The notes below the pieces were generated by a model, which saw nothing but the letters and a program-made list of their open reading frames with translations, had not been told where the DNA came from and did no database searches. Position numbers and translations under genes: made by a program. Below are positions 1 through 12,400 of a DNA stretch of 64,000 bases, piece after piece. Source of the stretch: Membranipora membranacea (taxonomy: Eukaryota; Bryozoa; Gymnolaemata; Cheilostomatida; Membraniporidae); contig OU612071.1 of NCBI GenBank assembly GCA_914767715.1, positions 12,817,493 to 12,881,492 on the forward strand. The letters run 5' to 3'. Numbering within the stretch: the first letter of the stretch is position 1; each line of letters starts with the position of its first letter.

Positions 1-1019
1 CGCTCTGTGACAAATACTGCAATGGTGCAGGCTTGATGTGAAAGTCGATTCTTGTGATTGATTAGTAAAGCCGCTTGTAGTTGGTTTCACAATCACTACT
101 TATACTGCGAAGCCAACTACACAGCAACGTAATTTTGTTAACAAAGGACCAATTGTGGCTTCTCTCATGATTAGGCTTTACTTCTGGTACATGTTATCTA
201 TAAATTTAATGGAGAATTTTTTTTTTTAATTCTTTATTAATTATTAATTATTAGTCATACAACATAGCTGTATATCTTTTGTTTTGGTTGAGTTTATTAT
301 TTTTATCGCAACAAATTTATAAGCTTTCATCGGACTTCTATAAGTCAAGAACTACCAGACGGAATTTCTTCAAAATTGGACATTGTAATCATACATATGT
401 TTTCATTAGAAATTTTGAATTTTTGATATAATGATAACTATTGGCAGCAGGCAGCATATAGCAACAGCACATTTAATGGTCTTGTGTAGAAAAAAAGTTT
501 TATCGCGTGATCAATGGCTTCATGCATGTTACATCATCAATTTAAGTTTAGTTTCAATTCATAAAAAACTATCAAGTAATGAAGCCAGTATTGATGATCA
601 TGCAATTGCTCAATATTAGAACTGAAATCAATTGGTAAATCTAACGAAAATTTTGTTTTTTAAGTTTCATCAAGGATCGTTAGAGATTAACTAGGTTGTA
701 TGACTATATATTTGCTTGTGAATATAGCTACGCCATCTCTAGCCGTTTCTAGTTAGGACAGAGCTCGGAAGACCAGCCTAAAGTTTATCTGTACACTAGA
801 TCAGAAGATATATGTAGAGATATTTTTCCCCATGGCAACAACTTCAGAGCCCAATAACATTGGGTTATGCACTTCTGATTGGCTCAAAAGTATGACAGTT
901 TGATTCAGCAGACTCAAATTGGTCCAACTCAACCCAAAATAAAAACTTGACCACATGTTGCAGTTTCACTATATTTTCACTAAAAGGCTTATTGTGAACA
1001 ATACGTCATGATTGCAAAT
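1..1019. other. AT-rich spacer, no gene seen
   Basis: I see no supported gene here. The longest open frame (431-619, + strand) is short and resembles nothing I know. The stretch has T-rich and ATTA-rich runs near 219-250 and probably flanks the LINE fragment that follows. Confidence 0.5.
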
Positions 1020-1029
1020 GCCGGGTTTT

Positions 1030-3420
1030 GATGTGTTGCATCCCTTTTTATTTACCCGGTTACACTCAGATTAGAAAAGACTGAGGAGTTTCAAGTCGTG
1101 GCGGCGGGTTAATTATTTATATTAAGGCAACCTTGAAATTTTAGAGATTGGACACATTGACATGCTAGGGAGCAGAAATTTTGGCTATCAAAGTTGTTGC
1201 ACCCGCATCTGAATTTGTTCTTGTGCTGGTGTACAACCCTCCCTGCACAGCCAGTCAGATCATTGAGCAGTTTGAAAGTATTATTGGAAACAAACTTTCT
1301 TTAAAAGTCAACAATCATGTCAGGGGATTTTAATATAGACTGGTCAAAAGAGTCTACCATAAAAGAAAAATTTGACACCCTTATGTCCCTGCATAGTTTC
1401 AACCAAGTAATTGATTCTCCTACAAGGTGTTTTAAAGAATCGAAAACAAGAATAAATCTTACATTCACAAACCGCAAAAAAATCTTATTCAAAGTCAAAA
1501 AATCAAAAATTGTGACATCAGTGATCACTTTTCTGTTGAGTGCCAGCTTAATCTAAAGAAATCGAAACATACATATTCATATATAAAAAAGAGAGACTTC
1601 AGAAAATTTGATGAATATGAGTTTTTTGAATGTGCTAAGTATATCAATTTCCATTGTATTGAAATTTGTCATTGTGTTCACCAGGCTGCTGAATTGTTAG
1701 AAAAAAAAGTACGTGATCTCACAGGTCAACTTGCGCCATTTAAAACTCAGAAATTCAGAGATAAAAAATCCATCTGTTGGAAAAATTCCGAAGTTACCTC
1801 GCTAGAGACTAAAAATGCTTTTGATAACTTTATTGACTCAACCTTTGACAAATCTTCGAGGTCTGGGGACATTTATAAGGCTTCCAGAAATAAGAACAAC
1901 AATGCAATCAGAGACGCACAAAAGGCAGAAATGGGTAATATCTTAGATGACCCATCTTTATCAAAGAGGGAGAAAATTCAAATTTTCAAGGGCACAAACA
2001 CAGACCCTGGCAATAAAATTGAAGAGCTTGAGATTGACGGTACAAAATGCACTGAAAATCTCAAAATAGCCAACGGTCTAAATGAATTCTTTTCAACCAT
2101 GGGAGCAAAATTAAATGACCAAGCTAGAGTGCCAAGCCAAGTAAATAAAACAAACGTTTCGGCTATCGACCCTTGTACTTAAGCTATTTCAAAGTTTGCA
2201 TTTGAAATTGTCAACAACAATGAAGTGTCTAAAATTCTCCACTCATTAAAATCAAGAAAAACAGGGGGATTAAGCCAAATTCCTGCTTTTGTATACAAAA
2301 TATTAGAGCCCTTAATTCTTAATTCATGGAGTCCAGCCAACTTTTGAGCTGCAGACAATTTTGGTTTCGTTATGGAAGCCCCACTGACCAAATCTTTATC
2401 CAATTGGCAAATAAAATGAGATATATGCTATCTCAAGATAGTTCTAAATTTTTGACCATTGCTGCACTGCATCAAAAAAGCTTTGGACTGTGTAAATCAT
2501 AAACTGTTTGTAGCCAAATTTACTCAAAAATTCAAATTTTGTCTATCGGCAGCATCCTTCTTAGAAAAATTATTTATCAAACAGAACTCAAACCATGAAG
2601 GTTAATGGTATTTTATCTGATAGAAGTCAAATTCTTACCAGGGTTGCACAAGGGTCTATTTTGGGCCCATTGCTCTTTATTGATTTTATTAATGATCTCA
2701 CTACTTTAGAAAATTGTTATCTGTTTGCCGATGACTGTCTCATGATAGCCAATGGAAATGACCCGAGCCTAGCCATTAAAAGCATGAAACATTCACTAGC
2801 ATTAGCTTCCGACTGGTACAATTGTAATGAATTGATTCTCAATGCATCAAAGACAGATGTTATGACTGTATCCAATTCAAATAGCACAGACTTTCCCAAA
2901 CTAAATTTTCAAGGCATGGTGTTCAAACAGTCAGACAAATCAAAATATTTAGGAGTAATTTTAGATAAAAACTTGAATTTTAAATCCCATGTCAAAAAGA
3001 TTAAAAAAAAGTTATACCCGATCATAGCAAATTTTGAGAAGTTGTAACTTTTTAAATGAATCATTAGCTGCTGTCTGTTATACAGGATTAGTAAGACCAA
3101 ACCTTGAATATTGCGCACCACTTCTTTATTGCTCTAATGATTATATTAGAAAAATCGAGAACCGATGTTTGAAAATCATAAATCTAAATTGCCCGAAAGA
3201 TGAGACAAGGCAGAGACACAATATTCATTTTATCACCAAGCGATACCATTATTTATACATTTCAACATTTTTTGAACTGATAAACAAATTGGTCCCAACT
3301 ATTGATGCCAGCCTTATGCCTTTAAAATTAAAAAGTGATACACGGCTTGGAAAAAGTGAGGGTTTGATTCTATCCAATGACAAATACCTAGCGAACTAGC
3401 GAACCCTAGCGAACTTTGCT
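1030..3420 (+). mobile_element. Decayed non-LTR retrotransposon (LINE, Jockey/CR1-like) with endonuclease and RT remnants
   Basis: This stretch reads as a degenerate LINE ORF2 in the + direction, broken by several stops and frameshifts. An apurinic-endonuclease-like part lies at about 1060-1560, including a GGGLIIYIK-like segment and GDFNIDW at 1320-1345. A linker follows at 1694-2182. Reverse transcriptase signatures lie at 2595-3047: VAQGSILGPLLF, the catalytic-type FADD, and YLGVILDKNLNFKSHV. The downstream thumb-like part is at 3034-3399. The order EN-RT and the motif spacing are typical of Jockey/CR1-group elements. No poly-A tail or target-site duplication is evident, and the 5' end is missing. 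The element is inactive because no frame spans EN and RT. Confidence 0.85.
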
Positions 3421-4910
3421 GCCAAACTTTTTTTTGCCGCGATGTGGTTAGTGACTAGCCCTTGCGATTTTAACCAACATAATTGTACCACCTGTTCTTA
3501 CTACAACAATATGAGACCAGCAACAGCTCTCCTAAATAAAGGCTCGTTGACAGTTATATCTGAGAGCTTAATGGTTATCAGATTTGGATTCCTCAAGCCT
3601 CATTACATATAACCACTGAATTACAGGGCTATTAGTATCTTATCCTAGGAGTTATTTCAATAGTATGCAAAAAAAAAGAATTAGGAGTAAGGTGGAGATA
3701 AACCCGAAGACCATGTGACATCGATAGAGTTCAATGATGCAAATGTAGCGAGTCATCTTTTTCTAATTTTCGTAGCCTTTGGTACAACACCCTTATATGA
3801 CCAATGATGGGCCTGTTTAACCACTGCTCGAAGAAAAATAAATTACAAATTTGATTAAAAACGAGCTGGAAAAGCCAAGCTATTGCATTGGTGAGTTTTA
3901 GAATACTATGGAAATATTCTCAAATATATAAAGATTTGAAATTCGAAAAATAAAATGATATAAAATCTCAAGCATAATGCATTTATAGCCTTCGATGGTG
4001 TCCATGTTGGCAATGGAAATGTGCAGTAAATATGGGGGAAATTTCGATTGGTGCTCTTTTCAGGCCTGTAAAAAAGTTTGCAATGCGTAGTTTTTGACAG
4101 AAATGATATATATTAAAATTCAGGTTTTGAGCTACATTTTGAGTGGTTGTACGTGGTGAGTATCACGTTTTGAAGCAGGCTTTTGGAGCTAGCAAGACAG
4201 CATGATTCATATATAACACAATGGGGAAATAAATAGAGGTATTGTACCTTCCAAACGATGCAATAATTGCATCTTAAATAAAAGATAGGTTGGTAGTTGG
4301 TGATAGTTAACTTAACTGGATTATAGCCTGCGACCACTGGCGTCAGAGACTCATCTGCCTCGACTGGTGACCAGCTGCTACATTTGGGTGACTGTCATTC
4401 ACTGTGAAATTGATAACTAAATCATTAACAACGCTCAGCAAAATCCCATGCTAACATTGTAATGTCACAAAGAGGCCACTCCAGGTTTCGGGACACACCT
4501 GGGGGCCAATTTTTAAACCCCAGTCGGTGAGGAACTGCAGGTAGATATGAATTCAGGACCATGCATGCTGAACTGAAGGCGCTCTTAACACTGAAATCCT
4601 TCTACTCCTGAAAGATTTCTTTTAATTATTCATGTATGATGTTTGTATTTGGATATTCTGGTCTCCATGATGTAACTTCTCTCACTCCCCAGATCAAAGC
4701 TTGTTCACATATTGAGGCCATCAATGAAAGCCCATTTATTCTGATTTCAATTTTTATTTAAAGAAAAAGTTAAACCAAGCGAACGCAAACAATAAAACAC
4801 ACTTTATAAAAATTTGTAAGCAAAAAGATATCCAATCATTCTGAAGTCTGATATCTTATATCACACAAAACAGGGATTAAGTGAATCAGTTTAAATGGGT
4901 TCCGGTGAAA
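3421..4910. other. Spacer; 3' flank of the minus-strand GTPase gene
   Basis: No coding region recognised. Near the right end are minus-strand AATAAA-type signals for the neighbouring gene. On the + strand these read TTTATT at 4735-4740 and again near 4755, about 170 bases past its stop codon. Confidence 0.5.
4735..4740 (-). terminator. Candidate polyadenylation signal of the GTPase-like gene
   Basis: TTTATT on the + strand is AATAAA on the minus strand. It lies about 170 bases downstream of the TAA stop at 4911-4913, a usual distance for a 3' UTR. A second similar hexamer lies about 15-20 bases away. Confidence 0.4.
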
Positions 4911-5917
4911 TTAGTCTGTGCTTGGTGCGAGAGCTTTCATTGCCTTTCTTAGGTCTTCAATAGCCCGTCTTACATCCAAGCTACTATGTCGCCTAATGTT
5001 ATCTAGGAATGGGTCATCCTGGCGAGCTTTCTCCTCCTTTTCAGAGAGCAATCTAGCATCCTCATTTTGTTTGTCTACATCCAGAAGCAGTGCTTTCATT
5101 TGATCAGTATGGTTTCTACAAAGTATATACAAACTTTGTATTGTAATTTCCACGTTGCAGGTCTGGCCTCTTCTGAAAATGGCAGGAATTTTTCACAAAA
5201 TGAAACAACAAGTGTTAAGGAGGATTGCTCAAGTGTAACAACATCATGTGATGCCTTCAGAGACCTACCTCATCAACAAGATTAGCTGTATACTCACTTC
5301 TTTTTAGCTTCCATAGCGAGCTCTCTTGCCATTCTCAGACAGACGATCTCAGTGTATGAGGTCAAAGTCATGTTCCAGTCCTCCTCCAAACGATGCAAGT
5401 AACAACTACAAATGTTTGAAAACCAATAGAATACATTGAATAATTTGAGATTAATTTTATATTATTTAAATTATGACAATCAGCATCATGAAAAGAGTTA
5501 CAGCCACCTAAGACGTCAGTAGCTCCCAAGAATTCACCAAGGCTTAGATCATGTTAAGGCACTGTGGCTTGTTTCAACTCATAAATTATTTAGTTTCAGT
5601 TGATCTCACCTGTACTGTTTGCTGCCTGAAACACTTTTGGCTAGCTTTTCAAACTTATCTTTTACTTGCGCTAGTATTCCTTCAAGTTTGGTTTTCAGTG
5701 ACTCAAAAGTTGTTGATGGATCTTGAAGAAATTTCCCCATTGTGTCCTGCAATCATTCGAAAGTTACAAAGTTACTGATTATGTCTTATATGCTGAGAAG
5801 AGATTTCATATTTCAAAATAGTAGTGGATTAGCTCCACCCAAATAGACATAACCAACTCATAGAATCAGCCATATTAACAATCACTTTCTCTGTCAATCT
5901 CCAATGGGATAAAAATC

Positions 5918-5953
<36 letters not shown>

Positions 5954-8155
5954 GCCAATGAAACTTTGTTCTCAAATGACAGTAGAGAAAAAACACAACT
6001 TCTTCTGGCCGTAACTTGTAAACATACCTGGCCAACTTTCTCATGAAGGAAATCTTGTGCTACTTCAAACGCCTTGTATGCAGCAGATTCACTGAACACA
6101 GAGGCTGCCTTTGTCACACCATCACCCTGTTCTTTGATTCATTCATTCATCCTCTAAGAAAACAAAAAACATACGTCATTAGCAATGGACTGGATTATCA
6201 TAGGTCGCTTTCATTCATTGAACATGATAATTTCGCAAACCACTTGCCCTGCATAGCTTCAAAACGAGTCTACTGTAGAAGGGCCCATACTCAACTCAGG
6301 TTGATACAAATTTGTTTTTGCTTTATTTTTCTGTTGATTTTGTTGTTTTCAGAGCAGCATGTGTCCCAAGAAACCGACCTCTATCATATGACCAGTGATA
6401 TGACCAATGATATGACAACAGTAAATTTTTGTATTCAAACATGTTTCACTGACTACTGTTCAACCCGCTCATCAAACTAACTTACCTTCAAATGCCTCTT
6501 ATACCAGCCAGGTGTTGGAAGGTCATCTCTAGTACATTGCAGTAAGCGGTCAAAGAGCAGTTGGCAATTCTCCAGGAACAGCTTGTCAATGTCCTTCACT
6601 ACATCGGGAACACACAAGTTGCATTGAAATAATTAGGGTAAACAAGCATTATTGTGATACATGTTTTTACAGCCTGCCATGACATTGAGACCACTTCACT
6701 AGAACTAAATTTAACAAGGTCGTCTTATAAATATGATCTTATATCTTTTGTAATGTAACAACTCCTAAGCAGCATGTATCTTAAGTTATAATATCTATAA
6801 TTCAACGATACTCATCCTTTAATCTTACTGGTGACAAACACAGGTGGATGTCCTGTAGAATCAGCGCTATTATTCTCTGATGCTGCTGCCACGTTTCCAC
6901 CTGGATAAGGTAGACTGAATAGCTGCACAGATGTATAGTACTCTCGTATCTTCTGAATTGAGGTTCTCACTTCCTTCGCAGAAGCCTTCATGAGCTAAAA
7001 TAAATATAAATGGTGGACAAATTTACCAATGATAATTATTTATTTATTTTCAGAGGCTTTTTTTAATAGTTTACCCTAAAAAAATAATTCTATTATAGGT
7101 AACTTGTTGACCTCCGGGAAAAATAAAATATGATAAGCCTACTACCAAAGTAAAACACAGAGTAAATTATATTATTTAGTTTGGATAACAGTGTTGCAGT
7201 AAAGTAGCAGATTAGCCCGCAAATAATCATAGAGTTCTGGTCAATGGAAAAGTGCATGACAGTTAACAGAGCCTCCTCAATCAGATATGGAACAGAGAAT
7301 GGTAAATTAGTACAGTTGAGTTTCTACAAGAAGTTATCTGTTGCACCTGCGAAGCCTCAAATAATGTGTGGTGATATAAATAGAAAATTACGTCGTCCAT
7401 TGGCCTGTATTTCCATTTGATGACAAGGTCACCAATCGCAGACTTGCTGAAACATTTTTGTGAGGTATACATTGTGGTCCTCATATATCGTTCTGACATT
7501 TCACGGGAAAACCATTCAGTTCCAGCTGTCTTGATTAATGATTTTTATAACTAACCAGATTATCTAGGTCAGATTGAGGTCTTTCCCCGAGCAGATGTTT
7601 GCCAGGAACATCACGTTTCAGCAACACGACTTTGTTGAATACTCCATGTCTGTCGTTATTTCCCTCTACCACAAGACTTTCTTCAGATTGATCTGACGTC
7701 TCAGTGAAGTCTGTAAAAAGCTGAAAAGGTCAAAATATTATCAACTTTTGTAGTATGCTTTGTTTTTGCCAAAAAATAGTCAATAGTTGTCCAATGTAGG
7801 GTTCACCTCCGCTGTGCAGTACTGTTCCTGTGCCAATGGCCGATGTCTGATGGTATAAATCTTCTCATGTTTTCATCAATTTTTTCGAGTAAAAAGATTA
7901 TGATGATGAACGAAATGCGGTGATACTGGGTCCTATCATTGACACTCTTTACGACGACACAAAATCAAGCCAATTAAAAACACAATCTATACAAACCTTG
8001 ATCTTTTTCAGATCATCGAAGCTGATGTGTTTGTTGAAGTTCATAATTTGCACATATGAAATTCCTGCGCTCAAAAAGGAGACAACTGTATCGAGTTCAT
8101 CAACACTTTTCATTGAGTCGCCAGTTCCCTGACAGTCTACTAGACGTATGGCAAC
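4911..8155 (-). CDS. GBP/atlastin-like (GB1/RHD3-type) large GTPase, 5' part not found
   Basis: Eight minus-strand exons join in phase: 7997-8155, 7556-7720, 6829-6994, 6486-6598, 6028-6153, 5610-5746, 5298-5405, 4911-5115 (TAA stop), about 392 residues. Visible residues 3-14 carry a G3-type switch II, IRLVDCQGTGDS, with DxxG. Next come VVSFLSAGISYVQIMNFN and DDLKKIKLFTDF, which match the atlastin/GBP core where DTQGTFDS is followed by a VQVYNL-type strand and LFTEY. LLKRD (residues 86-90) is the family's RD guanine-recognition motif. After the G domain come helical segments and a charged C-terminal helix, as in the GBP/atlastin stalk. No C-terminal membrane hairpin or CaaX box is visible. 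The P-loop exon was not found up to the gap at 11456. The fifth visible exon has an in-frame TGA. Family is inferred from motifs; subfamily is unknown. Confidence 0.72.
5918..5952. repeat. (AATC)n microsatellite
   Basis: About eight perfect AATC units lie in an intron of the GTPase-like gene. A related ATTC/GAAT run, 6138-6150, falls at the 5' end of the next exon (6028-6153). Confidence 0.9.
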
Positions 8156-8421
8156 CTGAAAATTCAGTTGAAGCAGTGAATATCTGAGCAGTCTGGCACA
8201 CCAAAGGCTGGTCAGAACTGATCAAAAGAGTTTTCTGATCATAGTAGGTCTGAAATAATGTGCAATGATCAACCAGTAGGACACAAATGAATTGTTTGGC
8301 CAGATTTTTTGTTCTCAACAACTTGCAGTGGAATTAAACATACAGTAGTGTTCTGCACAACACACAGGTTTTCAGCTAACAACAATATTCCAAGTGCTGT
8401 TTAGAGTTCTTCTGTAAAACA
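8156..8421. other. Intronic or upstream sequence of the GTPase gene
   Basis: The acceptor of the exon at 7997-8155 shows that at least one more exon lies to the right. I see no convincing coding exon here. Confidence 0.4.
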
Positions 8422-8692
8422 ATGTCAGGAGGCAGGAGTGGTCTGGCGGTTAAGGGTAAGGACTTCGTTTCCCGGTGCCGCCCGTTATTTCTGATTTGGC
8501 GCTGCCAAGCCATTCATCCTAGCCAGGTCTGTTCGGATCATGACCATAAATACAGGAGGTCTACTGCACACAGTGTAAAGATCCCCCTCTGCCTCTTTGT
8601 TAGAGTAGCTGACAGTGACCGGCAAGGGTATAGGTTCACTACCCCACACAAGCCACATGCGCTTAAGGGGGCCCGTTACTCAGTTCATTAAA
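8422..8692 (+). mobile_element. tRNA-derived SINE-like element
   Basis: The start, around 8434-8460, reads like a tRNA D-arm with a pol III A-box (TGGTCTGGCGGTTAAGG). It is followed by a GC-richer body than its surroundings and a region near 8635 with a weak B-box-like GGTTCACTACC. The A-to-B spacing is too long for a tRNA, so this looks like a composite SINE, not a gene. The open frame across it (89 codons) resembles no protein I know. Target-site duplications were not found. Confidence 0.45.
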
Positions 8693-11146
8693 AGTATTGC
8701 CTGATTTTGGTGATTACCTCCTCCTGACCAAACTTTGAACTTCACTCTAGGGAAGTGTATTTATCGTCGGCGAACTAAACCCACATATAATTATGTATTA
8801 TACCAATATAAACCCAATGAGCCACAATAATATTTAAAAAAAATATTATTTCTCAAAGAAATCTACAAAAAACAGCCGTTACTAACAAAGTAATGTATCG
8901 CACACCTACTTCCAATAGTCCGATTACTTCCAAATTTATTTTGGTTATTCAGAATAGGGCTGTCCAAATATGCCGATTTTTGCATCATTGTAAGTTGCAT
9001 GCAAGCAAAATGTAACATGTATATATGTTTTTTGAAAGTATGTCTGATGTGTGCTTACGATTGCGCAATACACCAGAGACCTTAGCCTTTGATATAGTCC
9101 CTTTGTCTAAACAAAGCCTCTTCTATAACAAGCTTTCAATTCAATCGATGTATGAGGCACAATAATCCTATGTCCCAAATGCAACAAGTACAATTATAAT
9201 CTGCTACTGGTAGCCTAAGAGGGACTGCACATGTTCGATTGTTTACAGCTTAGCGAGAGAATACTGTTTGTTTAGTGGTCTAAGTTCCGCCCCTTTTATA
9301 GTAAGCGGCTTATAAGTACACGCTACCACGCTTCTCGCAGCAGATTATACTAGGGCAATGTTTGCCAGCGAGAGAATAGTCTCATTGGTTAATTAGCAGT
9401 ATCCAGTGGCACGTTTATGGCGGGAATCATTAAAAGGCTTTGTTTATGGAATATCATTGGCTGATAGCTAACCTTATGATTATATCGCCGCTTGTAAACA
9501 CGCTTTGTGTCTGTAGTGAAAAATGAGGAGATAATGAGCAAAGCTAGAATTTCAAGCTCTATTTTATTTTTAGTAGCTCTAGTTTTCTAGCTGGTCTGTG
9601 GACCGCTTAATACCGTGATTACCAAAGATTATAAATTGTTAGTACTACATTTTACAAAATATTCTGATCATGAATAGAATGATTTGAATTCAGTAATTTA
9701 GCAGGAAATCTCATCATTCAACATCAAATGTGGAAATAAGTTTTAGGCAAAAATGGTCTTGATTGGTTTCCCATCTTATTTCAATGATTAATATCTCAAC
9801 AAAATTTTTATTCATGTGTAGTTTAGTTGTAATTTCATGTATTTTTTTATGTATGTTTGTCACATTTGTCAAACATCTGATCGCCCAGAAAGTGCTTGAG
9901 TTTTATACTATTCAATCGACTTGCTCCACGACCAGTAGAGCCTCCTGAGTCAAGCTACTAGAAGTGCATGGCAAGCTAGTGCAACCATGATGTGAATGGC
10001 TATTATTATTATTATTATTATAATCTCACATGACACATGTCTCAAAAAAATACTGACTCTGTGGGTTTGGAAGATCCTCTTTGTTATTTTGTGATGGCTT
10101 ATTTAGTCAACACAAATGGGTATGAATCTTTCAACTTAGAAATTGTGTTTAAAATAGATTATGTTTTATTAGGCGCATGAGCTATTGTTTGGTGACAAGA
10201 TTAAGTCAACATGATCTCATAATTGTGTTGGTTTGTGATGGTTTGTGTTGTCGCAATGTCTCTCTGTTTAGTCATACAAACAATGATTTACTATGTAGTG
10301 CTCTCATATTTACAGGTAGGCATACTAGTAGTGATTGCTTATTTATTTATTTATAGAGGCTTACAAAAGGATGGCTAATAATTTAGGGTAGCACAATACA
10401 ATTTTGAAAATTATCATGGGCTAAGGCCCCTGTAACTCTTTGCTCTCTGTATGACATCACAGCCATTAACACAGTGAGCAATATCCTAATGATAGTAGAA
10501 AAACCTTTCATACTGTGATTCATCTGGATACCCAACTAACCATATTGACTTCTAGCTGTTGATGGCATATGGCCGAGGAGCTATTGGTGACCGCATTTGG
10601 AAAATTTCTAACTCAAATTAAGCTGCAAAACAAAATCCCTCCCCTGCCTTCTCTGGTCTTCACCTGATTGATTTGATTGATTTATTACATATCACAGACA
10701 ATATTACCAGGGCTCTCAACCACTCAGGCTTAGCCCGAGTTACTCAGATTTTTGGGTTCAACTCAGGCTTCTCAGGGGATTTTAGAATGTGAGCTAAAAA
10801 CTCAGATGTTGCTTGTTGGCAGAGATGAATAATATATAAACAACGCTAAAATATGTTGCCTTACAATAATTAATGTCATTTATTATTAATGAATAATCAG
10901 GTATTAGATTCTAGTTGTGATAAACTATGCTCTCACTGCCCTGCCTATTCAAGTCATTTATGTGAAATTAATATGGCTAAATTCCAATTTACATTTGAGA
11001 ATGCTTTTAAAATTTAGCTTGTAATGAACTTGACATGATTGAATGAATCTAGTCTTTAATTTGAATATCAACACATTACACCCCAACTTGCCTTCATGTC
11101 AAAGCATTTCGGTTCAGACTGAGATGACATGCATATTTGATCACAG
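8693..11146. other. Spacer with possible promoter-like block at 9250-9480
   Basis: No gene supported. From 9280 to 9480 there are a GC-box-like CCGCCCC, TATA-like TTTTATAG and CTTATAAG, and two inverted CCAAT motifs (CATTGG near 9386 and 9458), denser than in the surrounding AT-rich DNA. This could be a promoter for the minus-strand GTPase gene, but I could not link it by an exon. A (TTA)n run lies at about 10003-10021. Confidence 0.35.
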
Positions 11147-11155
11147 GGTCAACAC

Positions 11156-11434
11156 TAGTGATGGCAACGAGAGGGGACTTCCGGTCTTTCGAGACTTGTC
11201 TCCTCGGGTCAGTCATGCCTTTGCTGCGATTATTACACGGCTTACAACACTACATGAAGCATTCTTTAGACATCTATAATTCAATAAATACTTGACAGAA
11301 TTTGATGAAACTTGGTCTCAACATAGTTCCTTATTGCTAGATTATAAGTTACAAATTGAATCAAATGTACTATAGGCTGATTGCTGTCTCGGTCTCGTCC
11401 CGTCTCGCCAAAATCAGACAATTTGCCATCACTA
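11156..11434. mobile_element. MITE-like element with 12-bp terminal inverted repeats
   Basis: The left end TAGTGATGGCAA (11156-11167) is matched by the exact reverse complement at 11423-11434. The flanks GGTCAACAC (11147-11155) and GCTCAACAC (11435-11443) differ at one of nine positions and look like a target-site duplication. The element is about 279 bp and has no transposase ORF, so it would be non-autonomous. A 9-bp duplication points towards Mutator-like elements; the terminal sequence also resembles hAT ends (8-bp duplication). Confidence 0.7.
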
Positions 11435-11455
11435 GCTCAACACTGCTGGATGTTT

Positions 11456-11955
11456 NNNNNNNNNNNNNNNNNNNNNNNNNNNNNNNNNNNNNNNNNNNNN
11501 NNNNNNNNNNNNNNNNNNNNNNNNNNNNNNNNNNNNNNNNNNNNNNNNNNNNNNNNNNNNNNNNNNNNNNNNNNNNNNNNNNNNNNNNNNNNNNNNNNNN
11601 NNNNNNNNNNNNNNNNNNNNNNNNNNNNNNNNNNNNNNNNNNNNNNNNNNNNNNNNNNNNNNNNNNNNNNNNNNNNNNNNNNNNNNNNNNNNNNNNNNNN
11701 NNNNNNNNNNNNNNNNNNNNNNNNNNNNNNNNNNNNNNNNNNNNNNNNNNNNNNNNNNNNNNNNNNNNNNNNNNNNNNNNNNNNNNNNNNNNNNNNNNNN
11801 NNNNNNNNNNNNNNNNNNNNNNNNNNNNNNNNNNNNNNNNNNNNNNNNNNNNNNNNNNNNNNNNNNNNNNNNNNNNNNNNNNNNNNNNNNNNNNNNNNNN
11901 NNNNNNNNNNNNNNNNNNNNNNNNNNNNNNNNNNNNNNNNNNNNNNNNNNNNNNN
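11456..11955. other. Assembly gap (500 N)
   Basis: Exactly 500 unknown bases, probably a gap of unknown true size. It starts shortly after the MITE-like element and could hide exons of the minus-strand GTPase gene. Confidence 0.99.
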
Positions 11956-12400
11956 TTTACTACTGATGCCTTTTCACTCTATAACATCTCACTTTGCTGA
12001 GTGGAATCGGCTAATTCCTCTGCGATCAATGGCTGCTGATATACCAGGTCAATCTTTCAGTATCTGCAATGAGATACCTGATAGTTCTACAGCTCTTCAT
12101 CTTACACATCTCTATCTGCTCAGGGCAATTCACAGTCATGTAACAGCCCTCACCTGCCATGTATATCAGGTTATGACAATGACCTATTTGGCTATCCTTG
12201 AGAATGCCATAATAATAACAATTACCAACTAATTGGCTGTGTCCTGGTGTGTGTGGTTGAGCTTTGCCACCTTCTTGAGTGTGAACATATGATTTATCAC
12301 TTTGCTATTGCCTACTTTTTATAATTTAATAGGTATCATATGATACCATATTTCCATATCCTTTTTTGTAATACTATATAAACAGATGGTTTTTACTTTG
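11956..12400. other. Spacer after the assembly gap
   Basis: No gene supported. The open frame here is open only because it runs through the gap's unknown bases. Confidence 0.4.

Noticed and set aside
5918-5952. CRISPR-like array
   Set aside because: It is a simple 4-base microsatellite. The 184-bp arrays were also considered, but they have no spacers and the genome is animal.
10000-10025. Regulatory AT tract
   Set aside because: It is a plain (TTA)n microsatellite with no nearby gene.
11356-12232. Two long frames of 214 and 283 codons across the gap
   Set aside because: They are open only because unknown bases were translated as X; the real flanks give a few dozen unremarkable codons.
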